Of a stretch of DNA of 52,367 nt, positions 9,129 through 17,019 are shown one piece after another. The stretch's first letter is position 1. Every line of letters starts with the position of its first letter. The position numbers and the translations under genes were made by a program. The notes under the pieces were generated by a model, which searched no databases, was not told where the DNA came from, and saw only the letters and a program-made list of their open reading frames with translations. Origin of the DNA: JANXLS01 sp038227045 (GTDB taxonomy: Bacteria > Planctomycetota > SZUA-567 > H5-PLA8); assembly GCA_038227045.1 (NCBI GenBank), contig JBBRQD010000032.1:1-52367 (forward strand), read 5' to 3'.

Positions 9129-11280
9129 CGGCGAACCCCGGCCCTTGTTTCTGCACGGCTTGCGCGCCCGGCACCTGTCCTTTGACACCCAATTTCTTCA
9201 GCGCGCCGGCCACGGTCACAAGCCCATCGCCCGTCAAATCGGGATGCGTCGATAACCCAATCAGTAACTCGCGCGACGGCGGCCAGCCTAAATTTTCATT
9301 CAACAGCCGAATGTACGGAAGCAGCGCGTCCGGACCGCGAATCGTCGCGATTCGCGCCGACAGCGCCTTTGCCGCGGCGTCTTCGTCGCCATGCGCTGAA
9401 ACCAGCAGGCTGCGCAACAGCGCCGCATTCGCGTCCTGGCGCTTTTCGATAATCGGCCAGAGGCTGTCCTTTAGCGGGCCAAATGCCGGATTCGACGGCA
9501 GAAATTCAAGGTAACCATTGGGCGAACCGGCGTCCTGGATCAGCACGCGCCCGATGCAGAAACGCGATATATCGTCGTCGATCGCATTCTTTCGGTCGAG
9601 CAAACTGAGAATGCTGTGATCGCTGACATCGTAACCGTACGACGAATAAAGACTCGCCGAACATTGCGGATTCAACAGCGCTTTAAGGACGCGCCGCGCC
9701 GCAGCCGGATCGTCGTCGTAATGCTCATACATCGCTGGAAAAATACCGTCTGCGCGATGCTCAATTTCTGCCCGGTGCGTCCACTCCGCCCAGTCCACCG
9801 TCGCATCATCGGCATTCGGCGCGCCGATCTTGTCGGTCAGCGCGTTGTTGCCCACTTCTTCGCAAATCTTGCGCAACTGCGAATCGCGCGATTGGGCCGC
9901 CACCTCTTTGAGGCGATTGAGCAGCGCCGCCGATTTCTGCGGCAGCAACGCAAGCTTCTGCGCAAGCCTCACGCGCAAATCGAGATCGACATCCGGCGAC
10001 AGCAGCAGCGACGCGCTATCGACAATCGCCGTGGCATTCTCCGGCGTGTGCGGCAAGAGCAATATTGCCTGCAAACCCCACTGTTGAATCTCCGGATCGG
10101 GAAGTTTGATGGCATCGGCACAAAGGCCTGAAATTCGCGAATCCTCGCCAAGAAGTTTCGAAAGCGGGCGCAGAATCGCCACCTTGATCCGATCCTCTTT
10201 CTCTCTCGAAAATGCATCCACCAGCCAACTCCGCACGCTCTCGTTCCACGGCGCAAGCACGCCGAGCAGCGCGTACATTTCGAGTGCAATGTCAGTTTGC
10301 AAATTGCCTTCCAGCATCGACTCCAATGCCGTGACAATTTGCGGATCGCGGTACGCGTGCGGCGCGATCAGTTTCAGAATCAACGACGCGCGCGGCAGCG
10401 ATGTTTCGAGTCTCAGGCCGTTCAGCAGCCCTGTAATCGCGCTGGGCGTCTTCGCGAGAGTATGTTCAAATGTGCCAATCGAAAATTCGCGCACGCGTTC
10501 GTCCGGATCGCTGCCGGCCGCTTGCAGAAGCGCATCGAACGCCTCCGGCGACACCGCGCCAGTCTCGGTCAATGCCCACGCCGCCGCGTAACGGCACGGC
10601 GGATCCGGATCGCGGCGCAGCAGTTCGACCGCCGGCTTCTCCAACAGTATTGAGCGATCGACGAGATGATCGAGCACCTGCACTTTGATGTACGAAGGCT
10701 CGGAGGGCGCCAGCAGTTTTTCCAACGCGTCGGAATTGAGCGCGTCCTGCGCGAGCAACTGATTCACGAGTGAGATCTTGAAGTCTTCGTCTACTTCATC
10801 GAGCAGCGTCGCGAAAAACGCAAGCAATTCAGCCGACGGGTTTCCCAGGAGCAGCAAACTGGCAAGGATGCGCCGCGCGAATTTATCGTGTCGTTGCGAG
10901 CGGTACGCCGCAATCAACGGTGCGACGATTTGCGGGTCGCGCGGGGCCATGCGCGCGAGACAATACAGCGCCCATTCACGCGTGTCCGGCTGCTGAAGAC
11001 AGTTCAACAAATGCGCGATGCAGTCGGAGTTCCGCGGCACCTGGCGAAAATCAAGTTCGGCCAGATGCGTCAAAATACGCTGCCGCTGCCCTTGATCCTG
11101 CTCGCACGCCAGCAGGGCAATCAACCGCCCCGTCACCCGAGCGTCGCTCAACGTTTTTGCAGCAATCTGCAGCAGCGTCGCGCGCGTCGCGGCGTCGGAG
11201 GCATCGTACGCCTCCAATACCGCAAGCGAGCGCAAAACGCCCCGCTCGCGCCGCTCGCGAATAGCCTGAGTGAAATCCAT
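9121..11280 (-). CDS. HEAT-repeat-like alpha-solenoid protein, 719 aa
   Basis: The protein is built from repeated helix pairs, for example LLNCLQQPDTREWALYCLAR, PPCRYAAAWALTETGAVS and DPDERVREFSIGTFEH, typical of HEAT/armadillo solenoids that bind proteins or nucleic acids. No enzyme motif or export signal is visible. A GAGGGG sits 5 nt before the ATG. The 3' end overlaps the next solenoid gene by 8 bp, so the two are likely made in fixed ratio. Their N-terminal regions look alike in style (short helices, then repeated LR/AL pairs), and they may be distant paralogues. A repeat-rich 114-bp gap separates it from the preceding 316-aa gene. Confidence 0.87.
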   Translation of the reverse strand: MDFTQAIRERRERGVLRSLAVLEAYDASDAATRATLLQIAAKTLSDARVTGRLIALLACEQDQGQRQRILTHLAELDFRQVPRNSDCIAHLLNCLQQPDTREWALYCLARMAPRDPQIVAPLIAAYRSQRHDKFARRILASLLLLGNPSAELLAFFATLLDEVDEDFKISLVNQLLAQDALNSDALEKLLAPSEPSYIKVQVLDHLVDRSILLEKPAVELLRRDPDPPCRYAAAWALTETGAVSPEAFDALLQAAGSDPDERVREFSIGTFEHTLAKTPSAITGLLNGLRLETSLPRASLILKLIAPHAYRDPQIVTALESMLEGNLQTDIALEMYALLGVLAPWNESVRSWLVDAFSREKEDRIKVAILRPLSKLLGEDSRISGLCADAIKLPDPEIQQWGLQAILLLPHTPENATAIVDSASLLLSPDVDLDLRVRLAQKLALLPQKSAALLNRLKEVAAQSRDSQLRKICEEVGNNALTDKIGAPNADDATVDWAEWTHRAEIEHRADGIFPAMYEHYDDDPAAARRVLKALLNPQCSASLYSSYGYDVSDHSILSLLDRKNAIDDDISRFCIGRVLIQDAGSPNGYLEFLPSNPAFGPLKDSLWPIIEKRQDANAALLRSLLVSAHGDEDAAAKALSARIATIRGPDALLPYIRLLNENLGWPPSRELLIGLSTHPDLTGDGLVTVAGALKKLGVKGQVPGAQAVQKQGPGFADD

Positions 11281-11296
11281 GCATCCCCTCTAAACG

Positions 11297-11393
11297 GCAG
11301 ACAAGGAGAAGGGGAGTCAAGGAGAAACGAACCAATTCCCCGTCACTCATTCTCCTTGTCTCCCTGTCTCCTTGTCTCCGTGTCTGCTTTTTT
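11297..11393. repeat. 8-bp tandem repeat with inverted partner and T-run
   Basis: Positions 11351-11382 are four 8-bp units: TCTCCTTG, TCTCCCTG, TCTCCTTG, TCTCCGTG. A GCAGACAAGGAGAAGG stretch starting near 11297 and CAAGGAGAA near 11318 are imperfect inverted matches to this array, so the gap can fold on itself. On the plus strand the array is followed by GCTTTTTTTATC. It fills nearly all of the space between two minus-strand genes and could act as an attenuator or be an inert repeat. Confidence 0.7.
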
Positions 11394-11394
11394 A

Positions 11395-12345
11395 TCACGC
11401 CTGCGGACCGCGCTCCAGCAATTTCACCATCTCTTCCGCTCCCGCCGTATTAATCAGCATGCGTTTCAAATTCCCGAGAGCCTCGACGATCCCGAAAATC
11501 GGCTGGCTGGGATTGGCCGTCGCGCTTCCGCGGATCGTGCCTTCCATTGCTTGCAGCGTTGCCTGCACCGACCACATCCGCTGCTGCAACGGCGTCCACG
11601 TGGCCATGGATTGGCCCGTGGGCATTCCCTCGCTCCAACACCCCATGCGCTTGAGCGTCTCGCGAATTTCGTCGACGTATTTCACTAACAACTCCGGAGC
11701 AACGCCTTGAGGCTGCGCGCGCGGAGGCGCTTCCGATTTCGGTTTATCGTTACTGGCTTCGTTCGATTTTCGCAAGTCGCCCTGTTCGGCGCTCGAACCT
11801 GCGCTTGCCGTGGCTGTCCCATACGCCGACGGATCCACCGCCAGATCCAGTTGCAGCGTTTCGAGAATCTGGCCAAGCGTGTCGTTGCTGGCAATGGCCA
11901 GACAATCGTCAATCCAATCCGGCGTGCCGCTGTGTCCGAAAATCAACAATACTCCCGGCGCTGATGCCCCATGGCTAGGCGGTGAAACGATCATCGCGCA
12001 ATTCGCACACGCCGCCATGCTGGTGCCGGTGAAAAAAAGTTGAGTCATGCGGATTTCGCCTTGAACTTCCATTTCGCCGCGCACGGCGAGGCTCAAATTC
12101 TGCTCGTCCGAATAGATATCGCGAATCAGCGCCTCGAGCGCGTCGCCATCCTCAATCACACGGGGCACCGAAAAGATTCGAAAAAACAGTATTCCGCCGG
12201 GCGGCCCGATCACCGCGGCGTACATCCTGGGATTAATAAATGTCCGCGCCATTACCGGCAGGTTGCCAAGGTCCAGAGCGATTCGCACAGGCGGCATACC
12301 GTGGGCAACAGCTTCGGCGGGTTCGACGACGAGTTTTCGATCCAT
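11395..12345 (-). CDS. Protein of unknown family, 316 aa, first gene of the solenoid set
   Basis: Not recognised. The N-terminal 170 residues look alpha/beta with hydrophobic strands (MYAAVIGPPGGILFFRIF, GVLLIFGHSG) and a single AACANCA cysteine pair. A low-complexity linker follows (around residues 185-215, rich in Ala/Ser/Pro/Lys), then a helical C-terminal third (VKYVDEIRETLKRMG, LQAMEGTIRGS). The ATG at 12345 is preferred because TGGAG lies 9 nt upstream; an in-frame GTG at 12360 would use that same site as coding sequence. It precedes the two solenoid genes on the same strand and is probably co-transcribed with them, subject to the repeat in between. Confidence 0.75.
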   Translation of the reverse strand: MDRKLVVEPAEAVAHGMPPVRIALDLGNLPVMARTFINPRMYAAVIGPPGGILFFRIFSVPRVIEDGDALEALIRDIYSDEQNLSLAVRGEMEVQGEIRMTQLFFTGTSMAACANCAMIVSPPSHGASAPGVLLIFGHSGTPDWIDDCLAIASNDTLGQILETLQLDLAVDPSAYGTATASAGSSAEQGDLRKSNEASNDKPKSEAPPRAQPQGVAPELLVKYVDEIRETLKRMGCWSEGMPTGQSMATWTPLQQRMWSVQATLQAMEGTIRGSATANPSQPIFGIVEALGNLKRMLINTAGAEEMVKLLERGPQA

Positions 12346-12503
12346 TGGAATGGGCTCCACAAATTATGTTGAAAAAGTTCACGCATGTCAGCGTCCATCG
12401 CATCGCCGGGATCGTGCGCGCTGTTTAGCTTCAATAAGAATTGTGGGCAAATTTCTTACACAAATTTTGGAGATTTCTTAGGCAAGCAGCGAATCCAGCG
12501 CGC

Positions 12504-14789
12504 TCACGGCAACGTGTTGATCGTCCCGTCGATTTCGCGCGCAACAGTCGAACCGCCGGCAAACTTGTACTTGCATCTAATAACCAAATTGGTCGCGGAC
12601 CTCATGCCGTCGATTTTCAACTCAATCGTCTTCCCATCGCTCAGCAGATTTGCAGCTTTGATTTCAAGCGATTCGCGTCCTTTTGTCTGCGGTGCCGTGA
12701 CCCAATATTCCGCCGAGCCGTATTCTTTCGTTGCGACCACGTTGAACATTTCCGCGCCAGCGTTGGACACATCGGCGGCGCTTTCGGGATCGAGTTTATC
12801 GGTGAACACGATCCGCGCGCCGCCCCTGATCAAATGAAATTCAACGGGCATGTTCGCCGGTTTGCCGGTGTAGCGCACACGCTGAAAGCAGCCTTCCTTT
12901 GCCGCCGACGTCCCCCACCCTTTCATGCCACAGACATAAAGCTGACCGTCCTTCGGCGAGAAGCGCGCGCGCATCGCGCCGCTTGAAAACACCAGCGAAA
13001 ATCGCACTGCTGCCGCCTGTTCGATCTTGCCATTTACGCGGTCGAGCATGATGTGAAAAAGCGTGCACATGCCGTACGACGTCATCGCCATCTGCCCTGT
13101 GAATGGCCCCCATTTTTCACTACTCTCCCAAACCGGCGTCGCGGACGACTTGTCGACGTTGTATGGAAACCAGAGAAGGGACGGCGCACGCAGCGGTGGA
13201 TTGCCATCAAACGAAGTATTCAACATGCCGTAGAATCCGCCTTTTAGAATGAGGCTCAATGGGCACTCGGGCATCCAGTTGCCCTGGTTGTCCGTGGTAA
13301 AAATGTCGCCCTCCGGCGAAATGCACAGCCCGTTTGCCTCGCGAAATCCGCTGGCGATATTTTCGAGTGTCGAACCGTCGTACGACACTTTCACCAGGCA
13401 GCCGCTCTGCGCCGAATAGCGTTCAAAATCCTTCCGTCCGGCGAGAGCGGGCGCGCCTTTCAGAAAATAGAAATTGCCTTGAGCGTCGGTTTCGAGGCAA
13501 TTCGCAAACTCGTGGTAGTTGATCGTGACAGCGCAATCGTTATTGAAACTCTCGTAGTAATCGGCTTCGCCATCGTGATTGAGGTCGTGAAGTTTGACGA
13601 TCTGCCCATGCGCAAGCACGAAGATTTCATCGTGGACGATCTTCAATCCAAGCGGCTGAAACAGCCCCGTCGCGAAGCGCTTCCACTGCAATTTTTCGAG
13701 CGTCTCATCAATCCCCGAAACGATCCACACGTCGCCGCTCCATGTCGTCAGCGCCGCGCGGCCATCGGAGAAGAAATCCAGCCCGCCGAAACGCATCCAC
13801 GAATGCCACGGATTGTCGTCGGGCGGCGTCACGGTATCGACCACATACGCGCCATCGTCCTTGGAAAGAACGCCTTTCGTTTCAACCGGCGCGGTCCAAT
13901 GCGCGGGGCCGCCGTGCGTGAGCTGCTCGAGTTTCTCGGGCTTGGCAAGGGTGTAGCTCGGACTTTTTTTAAACTTCGATTTATCCGCGATTCGACTCGT
14001 GCAAACTTTAACCGAACACGGCTCGGCATGGGACGGCACACTCAACGAAAGGTGGCCGTCAATAAGCTCCCAGCGCGCCGATTTAATATCTCCAAACCAG
14101 AAACTATGAATTTCAAAGTCGGTTCCAGTGAGCACATAAGCCGGCGCGTCCGGTTTGCTCTCGGACTTCACACTTGCGTCGTCAAGGATCAAAAGTTTCA
14201 ACGCGCGCGCCGAGCCGCTCAAGTTGAGCGTGCGCGTAAAGAACGCTGTGCCGTCTGCCGCTTTCTCGTACCCCGGCATTTCGAGAATTTCGCAATCGCC
14301 GGCGCGATAGCTAAAAATCGTTTTGTCGCCGTGCAGATACATGCCATGGTAACGCGCCTGTTCTTTAGGCAGCGGGCCATCTTGCGACTTGCGCGCGTCC
14401 TTGAACGATCCGTTCGCGTCCGCCCAACCGGGCCCGGGGCGGGTCGAAAATTGCACACTCCCCTTTACATTCGGCCCGCGAGCAATGCCCCAGCCGCCGA
14501 TGAACGGCAGGCCGTGAAAATCGGTAAAATCGCCCGTCCAGGCGGCGGAGACGCGCAGCAATTCGGTGTCGAAGATCATATACGCAAGCGGCTCGCGGCT
14601 GAGACGAACGGCGACGCCTTTGGGCGTGAAGTTGTCCTTCCCTTCGCCCCAGGTAGCGGTCAGAAACGGGCCGTAGTCCATTTCCTCGCAGCGCGGCTTT
14701 TTTTTGACGGCTTCGCCGGCGATGCCGATATTTGCAATGAAGAAGATTAGTGCAGGAAACGCATAGCCAACAAAATCTGCGATTTTCAT
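12504..14789 (-). CDS. Large secreted PVC-type protein, DUF6797-like plus beta-propeller
   Basis: A 761-residue protein with an N-terminal hydrophobic export segment (FVGYAFPALIFFIANIGIA). The first 280 residues resemble the DUF6797 type found in planctomycetes and verrucomicrobia (DYGPFLTATW, TPKGVAVRLS, YMIFDTELLRVSAAWTG). From about residue 310, repeated strand-turn units such as LDFFSDGRAALTTWSGDVWI, DAQGNFYFLKGAP and ISPEGDIFTTDNQGNW indicate a sorbosone-dehydrogenase-like propeller. Related large proteins often end in a c-type haem domain; no CxxCH is present here, so this one is probably not haem-bound. No Shine-Dalgarno precedes the ATG. Likely periplasmic; substrate unknown. Confidence 0.82.
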   Translation of the reverse strand: MKIADFVGYAFPALIFFIANIGIAGEAVKKKPRCEEMDYGPFLTATWGEGKDNFTPKGVAVRLSREPLAYMIFDTELLRVSAAWTGDFTDFHGLPFIGGWGIARGPNVKGSVQFSTRPGPGWADANGSFKDARKSQDGPLPKEQARYHGMYLHGDKTIFSYRAGDCEILEMPGYEKAADGTAFFTRTLNLSGSARALKLLILDDASVKSESKPDAPAYVLTGTDFEIHSFWFGDIKSARWELIDGHLSLSVPSHAEPCSVKVCTSRIADKSKFKKSPSYTLAKPEKLEQLTHGGPAHWTAPVETKGVLSKDDGAYVVDTVTPPDDNPWHSWMRFGGLDFFSDGRAALTTWSGDVWIVSGIDETLEKLQWKRFATGLFQPLGLKIVHDEIFVLAHGQIVKLHDLNHDGEADYYESFNNDCAVTINYHEFANCLETDAQGNFYFLKGAPALAGRKDFERYSAQSGCLVKVSYDGSTLENIASGFREANGLCISPEGDIFTTDNQGNWMPECPLSLILKGGFYGMLNTSFDGNPPLRAPSLLWFPYNVDKSSATPVWESSEKWGPFTGQMAMTSYGMCTLFHIMLDRVNGKIEQAAAVRFSLVFSSGAMRARFSPKDGQLYVCGMKGWGTSAAKEGCFQRVRYTGKPANMPVEFHLIRGGARIVFTDKLDPESAADVSNAGAEMFNVVATKEYGSAEYWVTAPQTKGRESLEIKAANLLSDGKTIELKIDGMRSATNLVIRCKYKFAGGSTVAREIDGTINTLP

Positions 14790-14863
14790 AATCTAAGGGT
14801 TCGGCCAGTTGGCGAATTCCAGACATGGAATGCCGGAAAAGTCTTTCTCGCTGCGTGTGAACT

Positions 14864-15598
14864 CTACTTCCCATCCTTCTCAAAAAACATCACATGCTGC
14901 CAGGGCAATTTGTCGAATTGCTCGACCAGTTTGAAGCCGTTCGGCGGGATCTCTTTCAGGATTTGTTCTTTGCTCATTTTGTGGAGCTTCTTGATGGGCA
15001 CTTTGGGATCTTCGGTGCGGAATTCGACGAGCACCATGCGGCCGCCGGGCGCGAGACTTTTTCGGATCGCGGCCAGCATCTCCACCGGATGGTCGAATTC
15101 GTGGTACACATCGACGCAGAACACCAGGTCCACTTTGCCCTCGGGAAGCTTCGGGTCGTCCACCGCTCCGAGAACGGTGACGATATTGTTTTCTTTTGCG
15201 GCTTCGGCGCGCTTGTTGAGCAACTCCAGCATCTCAGGCTGGATATCGACGGCCAGCACCTTGCCCGTTTCGCCGACCAGCGGTGAAATTTTATGCGTGT
15301 AAAAACCGTTGCCGCAGCCCATGTCGCAGACGACCATGCCGGCCTTCAGGTTCAGGCATTTCAAAAGCGTCGAACACTCTTCTTCCCGCTCGCGCGACTC
15401 GCGCACCAGCCATGGCGCGCCCGTGTAGTGCATGGTCTGCGCAATTTCGCGGCCCATGTAGTGCGTCAACGCGGGAGGCGTTTTGGGCTCTTCCTTTGCA
15501 ACGGGCGGCTTAACGTCCGGTTTGTCCTCGGCCCGGCATGTGCACGCCGAAACCAGCAGAACCAGCATGGGCAAAAATTTCATCACGAACATTTGCAT
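14864..15598 (-). CDS. Exported (lipoprotein-like) class I SAM-dependent methyltransferase
   Basis: A 244-residue protein. It starts with a signal peptide and a lipobox-like end (LVLLVSAC, Cys near residue 19), followed by a Lys/Pro-rich linker. The rest is a Rossmann methyltransferase: motif I VVCDMGCGNGFYTH, acidic ribose-binding residue in VLAVDIQ, VDLVFCVDVYHEF, and LAPGGRMVLVEF. Before the domain is the stretch GREIAQTMHYTGAPWLVRES. A SAM-dependent enzyme outside the cytoplasm is unusual because SAM is not normally present there. GAGGAG lies about 6 nt before the ATG; a second in-frame ATG (residue 3 or 6) would still leave the signal intact. Confidence 0.85.
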   Translation of the reverse strand: MQMFVMKFLPMLVLLVSACTCRAEDKPDVKPPVAKEEPKTPPALTHYMGREIAQTMHYTGAPWLVRESREREEECSTLLKCLNLKAGMVVCDMGCGNGFYTHKISPLVGETGKVLAVDIQPEMLELLNKRAEAAKENNIVTVLGAVDDPKLPEGKVDLVFCVDVYHEFDHPVEMLAAIRKSLAPGGRMVLVEFRTEDPKVPIKKLHKMSKEQILKEIPPNGFKLVEQFDKLPWQHVMFFEKDGK

Positions 15599-15947
15599 TC
15601 GAAGCTCCTCAAGAGAAAGACACCGTCATCTACACCGTTCCGGACTCGAAATGTCGATGCGCTGGCTGCTATTCGCAATTGCTGAAATTCGGATTTGAGT
15701 TTGCCATCGTATGGGACATCCGCTAGATATAGTTCATCCGTTTCGCCACTTCAATTTTAAGTTATAGGCTATGTGCTTTGTTCACAACGCAAACATGGCC
15801 TCAACAAGGGAGATTTCATGCCCCGCGTTAAAATCATAGCCGCACAATTGCGTTGAAAGCAGTCCCGAATTTTCGACTAAATTTAATTTAAAGGCTCGAT
15901 TCCAAAAACCGGCAGGTGGACAGCCACCCACAACAAAGGAGAGCAAC
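15599..15947. other. Divergent intergenic region, 349 bp
   Basis: This gap separates the methyltransferase (minus) from the DUF805 gene (plus) and must hold promoters for both. It is richer in A/T than the genes around it. A 12-codon micro-ORF at 15818-15856 has AAGGGAG upstream, and a GGTGG/CCACC hairpin lies just before the DUF805 ribosome site. No tRNA-like or clear riboswitch fold was recognised. Confidence 0.5.
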
Positions 15948-16304
15948 ATGAATTGGTATCTCGATGTATTGAAAAAGTACGCCGTGTTCGACGGAAGGGC
16001 TCGGCGCATGGAATACTGGATGTTTGTGCTGTTTAATATCATCATCTCCTTCGCGATCGGTTTTATCGTCGGACTTTTGAAATTGCCGCCGCTTCTTGCA
16101 CAGGTGTATTCCTTGGCGGTGCTGGTTCCCAGCATTGCCGTGGGTGTTCGCAGGCTTCACGATACAAACCGCAGCGGATGGATGCTGCTGCTTTGTCTCA
16201 TCCCATGCGTAGGGCTTGTTGTGTTATACTGGATGATCCTAGAAGGCACACCGGGCGAAAATCAGTATGGCCCGAATCCAAAGGAATTGGGGTTGGCGTC
16301 CTAA
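15948..16304 (+). CDS. DUF805 family inner-membrane protein
   Basis: A 118-residue protein with the DUF805 signature: NWYLDVLKKYAVFDGRARRMEYW at the N-terminus, a VRRLHDTNRSGW loop, and a GTPGENQYGPNP tail. Three or four hydrophobic helices are seen (FVLFNIIISFAIGFIVGLL, VYSLAVLVPSIAV, MLLLCLIPCVGLVVLYWMIL). The family is widespread and of unknown function. AAAGGAG about 7 nt before the ATG supports the start. A strong hairpin terminator follows the stop. Confidence 0.93.
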   Translation: MNWYLDVLKKYAVFDGRARRMEYWMFVLFNIIISFAIGFIVGLLKLPPLLAQVYSLAVLVPSIAVGVRRLHDTNRSGWMLLLCLIPCVGLVVLYWMILEGTPGENQYGPNPKELGLAS

Positions 16305-16317
16305 ACGAGAGTTTGAG

Positions 16318-16356
16318 CCACGGGGCGGTACATCAACCCGCCGCCCCGTGGGTTTA
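16318..16356 (+). terminator. Rho-independent terminator after the DUF805 gene
   Basis: An 11-bp GC-rich stem, CCACGGGGCGG (16318-16328) pairing with CCGCCCCGTGG (16341-16351), with a 12-nt loop and followed by GTTTAT. It begins 13 bp after the stop codon. The T-run is short, so termination may be partial. Confidence 0.75.
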
Positions 16357-16369
16357 TCAAGCTCCATTT

Positions 16370-16409
16370 AATTCCCAAACAACATCGTCACCGGCATCGC
16401 CGCCTGAAT
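16370..16409. repeat. 40-bp direct repeat, distal copy (left flank of toxin-antitoxin cassette)
   Basis: These 40 bases are identical to 17022-17061. Read on the minus strand they encode IQAAMPVTMLFGN, the exact C-terminus of the SF2 helicase at 17020, again followed by a stop. The identity stops sharply at both ends. The copy here is detached from the helicase, about 650 bp downstream of its 3' end. Confidence 0.9.
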
Positions 16410-16442
16410 TTCTGCAACAACGATTGCCATGCAGGGCAGAAT

Positions 16443-16739
16443 TTATGGGAAGCGGCTTTTCCAAAAATCGGGATGTCGGCTTGCGTGCGCTATGGCGGCA
16501 ATAATGATGCGCTCCCCGCGAACAAAATAGGCAAGATAGTACGGAAAGACTGGAAAGTTTACCCGCCGATAGCTACCCTCGCGTTCGCGCCACAGAATGA
16601 GGATGTTGAAGCACCGCGCCGCACACCTCCGCAACTTCGTCACGAAAGCGCGCGCCGAGATTTGGCTGCTTTGATTCAAAGTAGCGGCGATCTCGCTAAG
16701 CTCCTCTAAAGCTTCAGGAAGAAACTCAAGCGCGCTCAT
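16443..16739 (-). CDS. ParE/RelE-superfamily toxin
   Basis: A 98-residue protein with the family layout: acidic N-terminal helix (EFLPEALEELSEIAATLNQ), central basic helix (VTKLRRCAARCF), and the C-terminal core YRRVNFPVFPYYLAYFVRG, IIIAAIAHASRHPDFW. It matches the ParE pattern R-x-v-x-x-FPY-x-i-x-Y followed by AVAH-x-x-R-x-P-x-W. Such toxins act on gyrase or on ribosome-bound mRNA; the sequence does not decide which. The ATG at 16737-16739 overlaps the antitoxin stop by 4 bp (ATGA), standard for a toxin-antitoxin operon. The longer open frame upstream runs through the antitoxin gene and is not coding. Confidence 0.88.
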   Translation of the reverse strand: MSALEFLPEALEELSEIAATLNQSSQISARAFVTKLRRCAARCFNILILWREREGSYRRVNFPVFPYYLAYFVRGERIIIAAIAHASRHPDFWKSRFP

Positions 16740-16969
16740 TTCTTTAGCTCGCGCCGCAGCCGCGCGAAAACCTCGTCGGCGGGAATCGTTTTTGTCAATC
16801 CCGCGTCGTAGCGCGCAATTCTCGCGACTATTTCGGCTTGCCACGCGGCTTCCGCACCGGGCTCTGGTTCAGGTTCGACGCTGGAGAGAAGCCGGCAAGC
16901 GAGAGTCAGCCGCTGGTCCGGCGGAAGAACGAGAGCGTCATGCGTGATTGAATCGATGGTTGCACTCAT
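16736..16969 (-). CDS. Addiction-module antitoxin (PF09720-like)
   Basis: A 77-residue acidic protein. ALVLPPDQRLTLACRLLSSV and AEIVARIARYDAG...IPADEVFARLRREL match the putative addiction module component family, whose members (ALxLPxxERxxLAxxLLxSL ... IPxEEVxARL) sit just before ParE toxins. It probably neutralises the toxin through its C-terminal half. The ATG at 16969 is 6 nt after a strong -10 box, with no ribosome site, so it may be translated from a leaderless mRNA. The cassette lies between two 40-bp direct repeats. Confidence 0.88.
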   Translation of the reverse strand: MSATIDSITHDALVLPPDQRLTLACRLLSSVEPEPEPGAEAAWQAEIVARIARYDAGLTKTIPADEVFARLRRELKK

Positions 16970-16975
16970 GGTCGC

Positions 16976-17004
16976 ATCGTACCTCGAAAAAAGACAACTG
17001 TCAA
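16976..17004 (-). promoter_or_regulatory. Promoter of the toxin-antitoxin operon
   Basis: On the minus strand, TTGACA (17004-16999), a 17-nt spacer, then TACGAT (16981-16976): the best sigma-70 match in the window. A start about 7 nt after the -10 would fall on the A of the antitoxin ATG. The sequence TTGACAGTTGTCTT around the -35 is an imperfect palindrome and could be the autoregulatory operator. Confidence 0.75.
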
Positions 17005-17019
17005 CATGGCGGTTCCCGC

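Noticed and set aside
9129..9188. Upstream GTG start for the 1036-aa solenoid gene
   Set aside because: It would lie well inside the preceding gene and adds a basic, cysteine-containing stretch. The ATG overlapping the upstream stop fits translational coupling better.
15818..15856. 12-codon micro-ORF with AAGGGAG upstream
   Set aside because: Could be a leader peptide for the DUF805 gene, but it is too short, and no attenuator structure linked to it was found.
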